Program-made: the position numbers and the translations under genes
Origin: Euleptes europaea
Lineage: Eukaryota > Chordata > Lepidosauria > Squamata > Sphaerodactylidae
DNA: 64,000 bases
NCBI RefSeq assembly: GCF_029931775.1
Contig: NC_079325.1
Location: forward strand, 36,134,461-36,198,460
Reading direction: 5' to 3'
Notes under the pieces: generated by a model
Databases searched by the model: none
The model's input: the letters and a program-made list of their open reading frames with translations, nothing else
Told to the model about the DNA's origin: nothing
Part shown: positions 44,534 through 56,251 of the stretch, piece after piece
How the letters are laid out: every line of letters starts with the position of its first letter
How positions within the stretch are numbered: position 1 is the stretch's first letter

Positions 44534-46160
44534 GTGAGTTGCGGTAGTTACTACGCGGGGGTGGAGGCGGGATCCGAAGATTTAAGGGGTGCTGAGGTTA
44601 GTGTTTTTTGACGGCTAGGAGGCAATGACCTGGGCATCATAGGAGTGGGGGTGGAGGTCTCCACGGGAGGGGTCTAAGCCCCTCTTTCCAGATGACCCCA
44701 CCGGTTGAGTCCTGGAGCAAAACCAAAAACAGGCCTTTTAAAAAAGTCTTAACCACGGGGCTTCTTCTAGCATCATTCTGCGAAGCCTGGTGCTGAAATA
44801 AAATGTTGGTAGCTGTTGATTTCGAGGCCTTGCTTCATTCGAGGAAGCCGGGCGATTGTGCGCTGGAGTGGGGAGTGGGCAAGAGAGGGCCTTGGCTCTA
44901 CAAGGAGCTTTTGGGGCTAGGCTAGAGGTCGTCGGTGCTGGGGGAGGTGGGGTCTCGTTTGGCCCTTAGTATGACATCAAGTTTTATTCAGGGTACCTGT
45001 AGTCTAATTAAGACTTAAAACTTAAAATTTATTAAATTAATAAACAGTGTACCTACCTATATAGTTTTAAGTTTAAGAAATTTGGCTCTCAAAAGAGATC
45101 TCAATCGTTGAACTGTTGACATTTGGCTCTTTTGACTAATGAGTTTGCCGACCCCTGAACTAGTGTTTGGTGAGGGGAAGTGGTGGATGGAAACACTGGC
45201 TATGCTAGAAGGATGATGTTTATAGGGTACAGTGATCAGGAATGATTTATTGGAGGTAGGGAGGGGGGGACTGTCTAGCTGGGTCTTCATAGCTTCATGC
45301 TGCAGAGTTTGGGATTAGTCTTTGCCCCATAGACAGAACTCCAGGTAGACAGGATCATCACAGCTGTTGGGGGGGACAAAATAATTAATTTTGAACAAAT
45401 GACTCGCTGGATTCAGAGGGGGGACTTTGGGGGGTTGTTGTTGCATAGAGTCAGCAAGTAGCTAACCAGGGCTGGGGCCCCAATTCATACAGATAAACAT
45501 CTGAAGTTTCCTTTCCGCCCTTCCATAATTTTGTTGACAATGAAAACGTCACTGGTGGATATTTCTGCCAGGAAGGCAGCTGTTAAAAACCCAGGACAGC
45601 GCAGCAAGTGAGAAAGACAGGCGGCATCAAGAGTGTGGGGGGGATATGGTTGGCTTGCATATCCCCACCCCCATGTAGTCTCACATCTTCAAGTGTTACA
45701 ATCATAGAAATAATATCTTGGGGACTTGGCTCCTTATCTTCTGGGCCCCTCATTCTGATGTTCAGATTATGTGGGGCATAAAATGAGGGTATCAAACTAA
45801 ACAAAGGGGAAAGGGAGGAGACAGGAATAGCCCAAAGCAACACCTGGTTGACTTGATTGGAAATGTATTTTTAATAACATTCCTCTGACCTAACGTTATG
45901 AAATCCTGGCCTTAATCATCATAATGCACAGTCAAAGCTCCATGTCCATCATGCCTGGACAGCAGAGACAAAGTAAATCCTCTCCTCTGCTCAGAAGCTT
46001 TGGAATATTTACTGATGGCTGCCATTTTTCCTTTGGCTGCAAGGGGAGCAGGAGGTGAAAAAGGCTGTCACTAATTCTGTTACCTTTTTCTTTTTGTGGT
46101 ATTATTTACACAGTGCTACCAAAGTACATGTGCCCTTGTTGGTTGTTTTGGGACTAGCAG

Positions 46161-46262
46161 CATGGTATAGCCTGATCTCGTCATATCTCGGAAGCTAAGC
46201 AGGGTCAGCCCTGGTTAGTATTTGGATGGGAGACCACCAAGAAATATCAGGGTTGCTATCAG
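46161..46262 (+). mobile_element. 5S rRNA-derived SINE, close to 5S rRNA
   Basis: CTGATCTCGTCATATCTCGG then AAGCTAAGCAGGGTCAGCCC, TGGTTAGTATTTGGATGGGA and GACC is nearly the internal half of vertebrate 5S rRNA. The 5' third of 5S and a terminator T-run are missing, so it is not a functional 5S gene. It is the least diverged of the three 5S-like pieces in the window. Confidence 0.8.
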
Positions 46263-46307
46263 GGCCGGATTAAGACCTTTAGAGGCCCTAAGCACTTAAA
46301 ATATTTA

Positions 46308-46521
46308 GGGGAGGGGCTGTGGCTCAGTGGTAGAGCATCTGCTTGGCATGCAGAAGGTCCCAGGTTCAATCCCCGGCATCTCGAGTTAAAGGGACTAGGC
46401 AAATAGGCGATGTGAAAGTCCTCTGCCTGAGACCCTGAAGAGCTGCTGCCGGTCAGAGTAGACGATACTGACTTTGATGGACGAAGGGTCTGATTCAGTA
46501 TAAGGCAGCTTCATGTGTTCA
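46308..46521 (+). mobile_element. tRNA-derived SINE, family A, young copy
   Basis: GAGGGGCTGTGGCTCAGTGG..., box B GGTTCAATCCC, and an ending GGCAGCTTCATGTGTTC. It lies ~45 bp after the 5S-SINE; between them sits a CAGGGCCGGATTAAG stub of a hAT-type terminus. Confidence 0.88.
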
Positions 46522-48039
46522 TCAGCACAGGAGCTGTCCAGGGTTCTGGCATGGTGATCACAATGTGGGGGGGAGGGCACCTGCCTATCAAATACTGAAC
46601 AGTGAGAGAACTTCCGAGGGCGGTTTGCTTAGAAGCAAGAGCCAGAAACTGCCACTCAGCTGAGGCCAGACTTGCTAGGATTGTTATAGTAATGCCTGGT
46701 TGTGCCACCCTTCTTGTTAACCTTAGCTCTGATCCTACTAGAACTCTTTAACAGAGGGAGTTGGCCATTCTCAGGTGGGGTGCAGCGAAGCTGTCATCCA
46801 GTTTGGGCTTCATTACATGTTAAGGGTTGCTGTTTGTTTGGCACCACGAGGGTTAAGTGGCTGCCACAATCTTTTCAAGGTGCCGGTATCTTTCTGCTCC
46901 ACTCTACGGCTGTTCCTTTCCTCTGCATTTTCATCCACACCATTTGGCCTCTGAGCTGATTACTAATCTTTCAAAATCTGATTTCCAGTGGCACAGAGCC
47001 CAGGCTAACGGCAGGCAATGCTCATCTCTTTCTTTGTTTATATAAACACATGCCACTCTATCCCTAGGGCTCTGGGTGGGCTTCTGTAAATGTTTATTTA
47101 CTGACTTTATGTATGCTGAGATTCAAGGCAGATTGCAAAACAATTCAATCGGTCAGCATACGACATCCAGTAGTCAGTGCAAAAGGACTAGGATTTACCA
47201 ATTTAGACAACAGAGCAAACAAAAAAACTGTCTAAGGCATGACATGATAATGCAGAAAGCGGGTGACAAAGATAGAAGACTATGCAGGATTTACAATTGT
47301 ACCCTGAAAAATTAATTGGGAAGATGGCTCCCGTCCTCCTCTGATGTTCTTACATTCTCCCTTCCCCCAAAGTAGCCCAAAGCAACAGATACTTACTGAG
47401 CACCTGTTGCTTCAGGCTGCTGCTTCGGGCTGCGGCCTTGGATGGTGGCTCAGGGAGTACTGGAAAGGGTCAGAGGCAGGAGCACAAGCTCCCCTGTGGG
47501 CGGTGGTCCTCTTGCCTTGTTTGTGCTGGGTTGGGGGAGGGTTGGGTTCTCTGCAGCACTTGCTCTAGCAGAATGTTGTAGATTTTGCCTGCCTTTAAAA
47601 TTCTTGTAGTTCACGCATGCCCACCTATTGCTCGACATCTTAGTCAAATATGTGTGCTAGCTGTGTTGTACCGAGTACTGCATTTGAGCTGACACACAGG
47701 AGTTCTGTCTGTGCAGGTTGGTCTATGCTTGGCTCATTCCTGCTTATAAATCTGCCTGACTAGGACATTTTTGTCCCACCCTCCTAGGAGGTCAGGGTGG
47801 CATGCATGGTTCGGCCTTCCTCCTTCTAACCTTACAACAAACCTCGGAGACAGGCTAGGCTGTGGAAGAATGCCTGGCCTGAGATCACTCAGCAAGCTTT
47901 GGAGCAGAATGGTTCCCAGCACTCCCAGACCCTAATCTGACACTCTAACCCCTACATCACACTTGTTCTCACATGACGTTGTCAGTCCATGAAAGATGAG
48001 CATGCATGTCTGAATCATCCTTTGTCAAGCTTGGGGAGT

Positions 48040-48215
48040 CCTCAGACTATGTAAGAACAGAAGAATTGCCTTGGTGGATGAAACCAAAATTTGGTCTAGG
48101 CCAGCATCCTTTTCTAGACCTCAGCCAGCCAGATTTGTCTGGAACCTCACAAGCAGGGTGTGAAAGCAACAACCCTCTCCCATTGTCTATCTCCAGCCTG
48201 TGTATTTAGAGGATA
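48040..48215 (+). mobile_element. CR1 3'-end scrap
   Basis: GTAAGAACAGAAGAATTGCC ... GGTCTAGGCCAGCATCCTTT resembles the diverged 3' end of the CR1 family seen at 59,690-59,756. Weak. Confidence 0.45.
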
Positions 48216-49191
48216 TACTGCCCCTAAACATGGAGGTTCCATTGAGCTGTCCTGTATAACAGTTTTTAATGAATCAATTTTCCAGTGAATTTCTCTGTTC
48301 TTTCTCTAAAGCTGTCAAAGCCGGAGCTGTCATCTGTGGCTTTGGCAGTGAATCCCACAAGTAAATTGCAATATTTTTTTTTTACCATAACATCAGAGAG
48401 ACCCCTGTTCTGGGCCAGCCACTTCTTCGCTTTGGGGATCTTCAGCTTTCATTTGTGCCAGTGTTTTCATATGAGAGGCTGTCACTTTTATCTTTGATAG
48501 ATTATATGCCAGATGGTTTACAAAGCTGCTGCTTGCAAACGGATGGCCGAGAGGGGATCTTATTTAGGATAAAGGGAGGGATTATTGCTTGGTGCTAATG
48601 CTGGGCTGTTGCTGCCACTGTGGTGCCCGTGTACATCTTGGCCCCTGTACCGGGTGGTTATACTGGCTCCCTTGGATGAGTGGGTACTGGGCCATGTTCC
48701 ATTCTTGTGGCGGTGTACAGAGATAGCAAATCTGTCAGGCCATAAGTGCTTCTTGGTGTAAAAAGCTTGGAATGACAATCAACTCTTCTCCAGGCAAAAC
48801 AGGAAAGTAATCCACTTATGTAAACAGGCTGATGTTGCTGAATGATGCAGATATTTAGCAGAAGATCAAGAAGGATATAATGATCAAGCTGAGCATACAG
48901 ACTCTTTATTTTATTTTTTTGCCTTAAAATGGTCACGTACACCCTTCGCCTCGCTACATCCAGTGGTAAAAGTGGACGGGCACAAACTTCCCATTAAAAG
49001 ATTTCAGCCACATTCGCTGCAGACCTTAGAAGTTCCCTTCCTGTTCTTGCAGCTCATAACGCTCGCTTGGCGTCTCCATCTCTCCTGTATCTTGCCGATC
49101 CGCGTGCTGTGAAGCCCCTTCCTGGCAGCTCCCAGATCAAGCCACAGGTGCACAAACCCTTGCCTGCTGTTCTCTTCTGTAGCCCCCCACG

Positions 49192-52100
49192 ATGACAACC
49201 TTGGACGATAAACTGCTGGGCGAGAAGCTGCAGTACTACTACAGTAGCAGCGAGGATGAGGATAGCGAGAAGGAGGATCGAGACAAGGAGCAGCACTCCC
49301 TCTCTAGCGCCGTGCCAGCGGAAGTGGAGCTGAGCAGCGATGGCAGTGCCGTGAACACAGGTGCGTGCCTCATCAGTTATGGTCCCTTGCTGTACATGAA
49401 GCTTGCCCATCAAAATCAGTAAGTTTGCTTCTTAGAGTGAGCATGGTGCAGTGGTTAAGAGCGGTGGTTTGGAGCGGTGGAGTCTGATCTGGAGAAACGG
49501 GTTTGATTCCCCACTCCTCCACACGAGCGGCGGAGGCTAATCTGGTGAACTGGGTTTGTTTCCCCACTCCTACACACAAAGCCAGCTGGGTGACCTTGGG
49601 CAAGTTACAGCTCTGTTAGAGCTCTCTCAGCCCCACCTACCTCACAGGGTGTCTGTTGTGGGGAGGGGAAGGGAAGGTGATTGTAAGCCGGTTTGATTCT
49701 CCCTTAAGTGGTAGAGAAAGTCGGCATATAAAAACCAACTCTTCTTCTTCTTCTTAACGCTGGCCCTTTTTGGACATTGGACATTACAGCCAGACATACT
49801 GGGAGCCTAGCAACCATGCTTATCAGGGGCACACGCTAGCTGGGATGCTTCTGATGTGCACCGTCACCATGTTGTCTGAACAGTGGAACGCATGCATTTT
49901 GCATGACCGTACAGCGTTGGTATGTGTGAACTGACCATTGGATTTTTCAGGGTCCTGGTTCACACGTGCCAAAGGTGTATGACCAAGCAAGATTGGCGTG
50001 CTCCCCATGACGCCAGAACATATCGGGAGCATCTCAGGTAGTGCACACGCCTGATAAGCACAGTTCCCAGGCTCCCAGTACATGTATATGTCATGTCTGA
50101 AAGGGGCTAATGAAAAAGGCTGCCCTTTATTTTCTCTTTATTTTGCCAAGAGCTTCTTAAAATGGAAAGGTGGGGTGTAATTTGAAATTCTTTCATTAAT
50201 AAATTGTTCATTATTGTTATGTAAGATGCATCTTGCTTCTCGTAACTCTTATCCTGAAGTAGAACATGTGAAGCTGCTTTATCCCTTGATCCTCTGACAA
50301 ACAATGGCTTGATCCTCTGACAGACAATGGCATTCTAGGGCCTGCTGCAGAGAAAGCTCTTCCCAACACCAGCTACCTGAGACCCTCCTTGCTGGAGATT
50401 GAACCTGCAGCCTTCTGCATACAAAACATGGGCTGAGCCGAGGCCCCACCTCTTGTGGACTTCTTGCAGTCCAAAGTGACAACCAAGGTCTGTGGCTGAG
50501 CTAGCTCTTCTTATCTCCGCTGCCTCCTTGATTTCTTCTCTCCCTTCAGGTCCTAAAGGCGTCATCAATGACTGGAGACGGTTCAAGCAGCTGGAGACAG
50601 AGCAGCGTGAGGAGGAGTGCCGGGAAATGGAGCGACTCATCAAGAAGCTCTCCATGACCTGCAGGTCACACCTGGATGAGGAGGAAGGCAAAAAAAAGCA
50701 AATGGACCTCCAGGAAAAGCTGAATGGAAAGGTGAGTGTGGCGGAGCGTGCCCCCAAGGGAACCGCTGCGTTTGTTGTGTCACATCCTTGGAGTGACAGC
50801 AGTACTGTTTTCTAGGTGGGATGTCCAAGACAGAGCAGCCTCCATATGGGCATTATCTGCTCTCTATCTGGTGTTCATTTTTGATTATATTTAAGGTTAA
50901 ATAGTAGATTCGTTTTAGGTTTCCATGATAAGGTCTCTTCTCACATCTGCCAAATTGGACCCTGTGTTCCGGTGTTTTGAGTGTTTGTGCTGCAGATGAC
51001 GTATACTGGTTTTATACTCTTTCATGTTCTGATTTGCAGCTCCACCCCAAGAATCCTGAGAATGATCTTTTTTCTATTTGTTCTTTTTGCGTGGTTCAGA
51101 ATTTTACAGACCTCTGGCTGGTGGGTGTGCACACGTGCCTTGTTTGCCTCAACTTTTGCACCAGTTCCCACAATGAACCTGTACGCAGTTCCCCACCCCC
51201 AAACAGCACACTTTGGAAGGGTCTTAACAACTTTCCACAAATACAGCTGTGGGATTCTCCCACACACACCTTTGCAACCTGCTGTTAAAAGATGCTTGAT
51301 ACCTTTTCATTCATTCATTCAAACCTTTATTGGCATAGATCTTTTAAGTGCATCAATCAGTCATTAAAATACAGTACATAAATGGTAAAATATCAATAAA
51401 ATAATTAAAATCTGTAATTCTTCAAATGCTATGTAGTTCATTTAATAGTGCTTATCTCTGTGGAGGAGCGCTCCTAGAGAGGTTTCCAGAAATCCTGCTA
51501 CCATCAGTGCTCTATGCACGTCCCTGTCCCTTAATAGGTAGTACACTAGGCCCACATCTGTTTGGGCTGGGCTATCCTTAAGTAATGGTAGCAGAAATTT
51601 CTCTCACGGGAGCGCGTGAAAGTCGCAGTGTAATAGGACATGGGCTACCAATTCGGGTTGTCTCTTTGTACAAACACAGAGTCTCTCTTCATAAGGAGAT
51701 TTAGTGTATCTGTCTCTAGTCAGGTGCTTGATACCTCTCCCCCCCCCATCCTTTGTCCTAGCTTACTCTGCAGGAGTACAACATGCTGCACGAGAGCGCC
51801 GACGACGAGGAGTTCCTGCAGCAGTACCGCAAGCAGCGGATGGAAGAGATGCGGCAGCAGCTGCAGAGCGGGCAGCAGTTCAAGCAGGTGTTTGAGATCC
51901 ACAGCGGGGAGGCCTTCCTGGACACTATCGACACGGGGCACAAGAACACACTGGTGATGATCCACATCTACGAGGACGACGTCCCCGGGGCCGAAGCCCT
52001 CAACGGCTGCATGATCTGCCTCGCGGCCGAGTACCCTGTGGTCAAGTTCTGCCGGGTGAGAAGCTCCCTGATCGGCGCCAGCGCTCACTTCACCAACAAC

Positions 52101-52313
52101 GCATTGCCGACCCTTCTGGTCTACAAGGGCGGGGAACTCATCGGCAATTTTGTGCGTATCACCGACCAGCTGGGCGAAGACTTCTTTGCAGTGGACTTGG
52201 AGGCGTTCCTGCAAGAGTGCGGCCTGCTTCCTGAAAAGGACTTGGTGCTCCTCACGTCCATCTGCCAGGCCTCCTCGTGCTACAGTGAGGACAGCGACCT
52301 GGAAATAGATTGA
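49192..52313 (+). CDS. PDCL: PDCL, phosducin-like protein; 3 coding exons, 300 residues
   Basis: PDCL (PhLP1) is a cytosolic co-chaperone that works with the CCT chaperonin to fold G-protein beta subunits and assemble beta-gamma dimers. Exons 49192-49360, 50550-50731 and 51762-52313 join in phase (169+182+552 nt) to 300 residues; human is 301. The start MTTLDDKLLGEKLQYYYSSS is the family N-terminus. An acidic stretch (SEDEDSEKEDRDKE, residues 20-33) holds likely CK2 sites. The Gbeta-gamma-binding helix is at ~64-105 (VINDWRRFKQLETEQREEEC). The thioredoxin-fold domain covers ~155-275 (TLVMIHIYEDDVPGAEAL...ALPTLLVYKGGELIGNFVRI). The ending SEDSDLEID is conserved. C200-M-I-C203 looks like a CxxC but sits past the thioredoxin active-site position, so I do not think it is redox-active. 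A family-B SINE begins ~77 bp after the first coding exon. The gene looks intact. Confidence 0.97.
49438..49755 (+). mobile_element. tRNA-derived SINE, family B, with (CTT)n tail
   Basis: GCATGGTGCAGTGGTTAAGA head, GGGTTTGATTCCC box B, body GCGGCGGAGGCTAATCTGGT, and tail GTCGGCATATAAAAACCAAC followed by (CTT)n. It is full length. TTCTTAAC then follows directly into the foldback at 49,762. Confidence 0.88.
49762..50108. mobile_element. Foldback (MITE-like) element, ~350 bp
   Basis: GACATACTGGGAGCCTAGCA, ACCATGCTTATCAGGGGCAC at ~49,790-49,850 pair with the reverse of GATAAGCACAGTTCCCAGGC, TCCCAGTACATGTATATGTC at ~50,050-50,095. Outer ends GCCCTTTTTGGACAT and ATGTCTGAAAGGGGC are also inverted. 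No coding frame; target duplication not resolved. Confidence 0.65.
50262..50452 (-). mobile_element. tRNA-derived SINE, family A, antisense, with internal duplication
   Basis: The reverse complement has GTATGCAGAAGGCTGCAGGT, TCAATCTCC and a body ending AGCTTCACATGTTC. The segment CTTGATCCTCTGACAAACAA TGG is repeated in tandem (about 50,285 and 50,308). Confidence 0.7.
51310..51720. mobile_element. Probable non-LTR retrotransposon 3'-end fragment
   Basis: CATTCATTCATTCAAACCTT TATTGGCATAGA... followed by short motifs (AATAGGACATGGGCTACCAA, TTGTACAAACACAGAGTCTC) is a high-copy reptile repeat pattern, just upstream of the last PDCL exon. Family not assigned. Confidence 0.45.
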
Positions 52314-53350
52314 AGCCAGGCAGGGGTAGGAGGGAACCCAGATCAGGAGATGCGAACACCCAAGCGTTTTCCTAGGTAGCTCACAGGGGATGGGTAATTA
52401 ATGTCCTACCACCGTGTCCCCTATAGGCAGCCATCTCAGAGCCCCTGGTCCTGTCCAGCAGAACTGCACACTAGACATTTTGGGGAATCATGACAAACCA
52501 CCTCTCCCATGTGACACATTATTGGAGGGTTCCCGGTTAGGGAAACCTTGAATTGAGTTCCAATTTGCCAGCGGTAGTTTCCTCCCCACAAGGTGGGATT
52601 CTAAAGCTCATACCAGATTAGAATCCTGGTTTATGGGGAGGAAACAACTCCAGTTTGCCCAGGTTGTGTTCAGATAGATGCTACCAAAACTGGAGCTTGA
52701 TTCCAGGTTTCGCAAACCAAGAAACTTTCAGTTGTGCTTTGTGGGAGCACAGCAGGAAGCTGTGTCCACGCTGATTTGTTATGCCGTCTGAATGCAGCCC
52801 TTTCACCCCTGCCCTCGTTTCTGTTGGGCCTTCCTGTGCTGTACTTATTGTACTCTGATAGCCAAGAAATGTGACTCTCTCGCATGTGTAGAATCATAAG
52901 AGATTGTGTCAGCTAGACAATACCAGCAACCCCCTAGGAAAACCAGGGCAGTATTGGCCTTTGGGTGTCGAGTGATCAGGGTCACCAGACAGTTTAATAA
53001 ACACTGACTTCTAGGGCTTAAGTTATTGTTTAAGTGATTGTTGTAGCTCTGTCCAGCTGGTTGCTTGTTAAGGGCTTTTATGTCAGGGTTCCAGCCACTC
53101 CTTCCATTTCTAAAACCCCTTAGAAGATGTGTAAAATGTCACCCACGAAGAATGTCTCCCTGCCGTGGTTTTACCTTGGCAGATTCTCTGTGCTGTGAGT
53201 TGCCTGTTCCTTCTTCCTGTGCCCTCTTTACCGTCGCCTTTCTGTGCAAACTTGACTATTTTGCTAAACACTTTTACTACATGTAAACAATTCCTAACAT
53301 TTTCTTAAATTAATGCAATGCAATGAAGAATAAAGTAAGCTTCTTATCCA
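52314..53350 (+). other. PDCL: PDCL 3' UTR
   Basis: About 1.0 kb from the stop to AATAAA at ~53,328 (GAAGAATAAAGTAAGC). It includes a foldback element at 52,520-52,720. No coding frame is supported. Confidence 0.7.
52520..52720. mobile_element. Foldback (MITE-like) element inside PDCL 3' UTR
   Basis: GTTTCCTCCCCA (52,577-52,588) pairs perfectly with TGGGGAGGAAAC (52,634-52,645). GGATTCTAA (52,596-52,604) pairs with TTAGAATCC (52,618-52,626). Weaker pairing extends outward (AATTTGCCAGCGGTAG against CAACTCCAGTTTGCC). In RNA it would be a long hairpin. Confidence 0.65.
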
Positions 53351-53385
53351 GTAGTTTCTTGGGATGTGTGTGTGGGGGGGGGGGG

Positions 53386-53565
53386 CAATAGGCCAGCGGC
53401 AGGGCATACACCTTCTATGCAGAAGGTTCCAGGTTCAATATCATTGGAAGAGCAGTTATTGGGAGAGACCCCTCGCCTGAGACCCTGGGGAGATCACTGT
53501 CAAGTCAAGGAAACATCAGTCTGCTAGATGAACTAATGGCCTGACTTGGTATGATAGGGCTTACC
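53386..53565 (+). mobile_element. tRNA-derived SINE, family A, degraded
   Basis: TATGCAGAAGGTTCCAGGTT CAATATC and CCTGAGACCCTGGGGAGA..., with an ending lacking the clean CTTCATGTG. An old copy. Confidence 0.65.
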
Positions 53566-53681
53566 TCGTATGTTTTGCCAGCATGCCCTGCAGTTGTACA
53601 AATAACTGACCCCAACTGCGAAGCTCAAGAAGATGGAGGCTCTTGTCCAGAGATACCACAATGATTCATACCGTGCTCAGA

Positions 53682-53951
53682 AGAAGAGTTGGTTTTTATA
53701 TGCCGACTTTCTCTACCACTTAAGGGAGAATCAAACCAGCTTACGATCACCTTCCTTTCCCCTCCCCACAACAGACACCCTGTGAGGTAGGTGAGGCTGA
53801 GAGAGCTCTAAGAGAGCTTGTGAGTAGCCCAAGGTCACCCAGCAGGCTTCATGTGTAGGAGTGGGGAAACAAATCCAGTTCACCAGATTAGCAGCTGCCG
53901 CTCATGTGGAGGAGTGGGGAAATCAAACCTGGTTCTCCAGATCAGAACCCA
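53682..53951 (-). mobile_element. tRNA-derived SINE, family B, antisense
   Basis: On the + strand it runs from AAGAAGAGTTGGTTTTTATA through ACCTTGTG-type body motifs to GAATCAAACCTGGTTCTCC (box B complement). The tRNA-like head is truncated near 53,951. Confidence 0.82.
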
Positions 53952-55044
53952 CACACACTGATGCTGGATGAATAAAATATACCCCCTCCACACAAAGAGA
54001 AATATATTTATTTCTGATTTCTTGTCAATAACAAACATCCTGTTTATAAGCATCTTCGGGAAACGATGTGGCAAATGGCGATGGGGAGCCACTCTGGCAT
54101 ACAGCCAGCAGTTCTTGAGATTGCCCAGCTGTGGCCGTGAGTTAGCCATATTGCCCAGTTGGGCTCAGTGGCCCCCTGGCACAAGGACAGACAAAGCCAT
54201 GTCTTCAAGCCAACCACATTGCCTTGTTTTATTTATTTATTTAAAACATTTTAATGCCGCCTTTAGACCCAAGGCTGTTCCACTCAAGACTCAAAGTGCT
54301 TCTTTAGAGGGAAAATGAGTGATCTTGGCAAAGCAGTATGCAGTTTCAGAATAGTTTAGGGGCACAGGACTTTGTTTTCATCTTTTATCTTTCAAATTTC
54401 CATCTTTTTCATAGTTATAGCAGCTGTTTGTGTTTGGCATTGGAAAGATTCAGCAAAATAAAGGGGAGGAAGAGGGGGGAAAGTCCTCCATAGTAATCTA
54501 GTAATCAGTGTTATTTATTTCATCCTTTTATAAAATAAAAAGGGAGGTGGGGAGTTTTTACCAGCCATCATCATTGACTGCTTCTGTTGCTTGGCAACCA
54601 GCATCAGTTGGGTACCACTTTAGTCTACCTCTGGCTGCCTGAAACCCTGTGGTTGTTATGGTCAGACTCATTGTGACTGTGGAGTAAAGGGTTAGCTTGC
54701 ACAGCTCGGCTAATTTTTCAACAAGGCATTTTGAATTTTTGTGCAGTTTATTTCAACTGCATGTTCCGTTTTGCACGTTCTTTCTTTCCACACCTGGCTT
54801 TTAACATGCAGAGCTGAAGTATTAAAAATATTTCTGACAGTGAGTTCTATTCTGAAGTTACTAGAGCAACAGTTTCAGAAAATCAGCCACTACAGGTAGT
54901 TGGAAGGGATTCCAGATTCATCTGGCATATGCAACATGTTGAAGATCTTGGCTTCCACCTTTTTAAACATGTCTGACTGGGAGGAAAATGTCTGAATGTG
55001 CTGTTGTTATTTGCAAAAATTCTCTGCTTCCAGATGGTATTTGC

Positions 55045-55305
55045 AGAGGCCTCCCATCCAGACAGCTGACCAGGGCCTTTTATGCACAGACGTTTCCCCA
55101 CGGACACCCCTGCCGACTACTTTGGGGCTTCCTTTTGATTATGCGTGCCTTTTCCACCCTTCAGAGGTTGCCTCGCGTGCTTTGCCCATGTCTTCCAGAA
55201 TCTGGAAAATACAGGTAAAACGCATGGGGAGAAAAGGCATACATAATCACAAGGAAGCCCCAGCAGGGGGGACTACGGGGAAACGTCCCTGCATAAAACC
55301 GACTG
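55045..55305. mobile_element. Foldback MITE, ~260 bp
   Basis: CCTTTTATGCACAGACGTTT, CCCCACGG... and TTGGGGCTTCCTTTTGATTA (55,076-55,142) are the inverse of AATCACAAGGAAGCCCCAGC ... GGGGAAACGTCCCTGCATAA (55,246-55,300). Flanks CTGACC and CTGACC could be remains of a target duplication. Confidence 0.7.
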
Positions 55306-55892
55306 ACCTAGTTCCAGTTCAGTAGGCTCAATCCAGCCCCATTAGTTGGGATAACAAGGCTTACTGGCTGATGGCTAAGCAGCAGTCAGCACAGGAGCTG
55401 CCCAAGGATCTGGAAGCCGGGACAGAATCAAACCTAGAAAGCAAGAGCAGGCCTAAGGGGAGGTTTTACAAGCAAAGGTCAGGCTTCAAACTTCCAGCCT
55501 GGGTGCCCCACCCTTCCTGCTGTCATGAAGAGGGTCCTGAGCCTGGCAAGGCAGAGCATTCAATTCCCTCCTCCCAAAGGATGTCATAAAATGCTCGTCT
55601 TGCCCTCTGTCTTCCGGACCATGTTTCTGCATGGGCTTGCTGCCTGTGTCATCCTTGGGGCCAGGGGGTTTCCAGAGATGGACTGGTCCAGTTTGGGGGT
55701 GGCTCCTGCTTCCCATTTCTGCTGGTTCCCTTAACGTAGTTTCCTCCTGGCTGAGGGGCTTGTGACTTTTTTTCTGGACATCCTGATTTACAGTAGGAAC
55801 TTGCTGGAACATGTCTGCTAATGGTAGGAGGAGTGGAGTGATTCTTGCCAGTTACCCTCTCCTATGGCAGACCTCTGACTCCCCTCTCACAC

Positions 55893-56098
55893 TAGGCTTG
55901 CCAACCTCCAGGTAGTAGCTGGAGATCTGCTATTACAACTGATCTCTAGCTGATAGAGATAAGTTCACCAGGAGAAAATGGCTGCTTTGGCAATTGGACT
56001 CTATGGCATTGAAGTCCCTCCCCTCCCCAAACCCTGCCATCCTCAGGCTCCGCCACAAAAACCTCCCACCAGAGGCGAAGGAGGACCTGGCATCCCTA
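55893..56098 (-). mobile_element. hAT-like MITE copy 1 (TAGGGTTGCCA family), perfect 8-bp duplication
   Basis: Ends TAGGCTTGCCAACC and ACCTGGCATCCCTA; flanks TCTCACAC at 55,885-55,892 and 56,099-56,106 are identical. The body includes TTGGACTCTATGGCATTGAA and CAGGCTCCGCC. The orientation sign is arbitrary relative to copy 2. Confidence 0.88.
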
Positions 56099-56251
56099 TC
56101 TCACACTGTTCCTGAAGGACCTCTGTGCACCAGGAGTACCATTTGGGAGGGTATTGTGGGTTGCAGTTGGAAGAGTAAGGTGCAGAAATCCCGCTCCACT
56201 GACAGAAATTCTTCCTGTCAGCAAAGATTTTGTGTGGGATCCAGCCCTTAC

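Larger units (their letters stand above)
44534..49182 (+). other. PDCL: PDCL intron 1
   Basis: 4.6 kb, from donor GCGG|GTGAGT to acceptor TTCTCTTCTGTAG at 49,182. It contains a 5S-SINE (46,161-46,262), a hAT-type stub, a tRNA-SINE (46,308-46,521), LINE-tail debris (47,080-47,320) and old SINE and CR1 scraps (47,760-48,210). No other gene is supported. Confidence 0.65.

Noticed and set aside
46161-46230. 5S rRNA gene
   Set aside because: Only the internal part of 5S is present, without the 5' third or a T-run terminator, and it continues into SINE tail sequence.
51720-52214. 164-codon minus-strand frame
   Set aside because: Shadow of the last PDCL exon, which is GC-rich with strong third-position bias.
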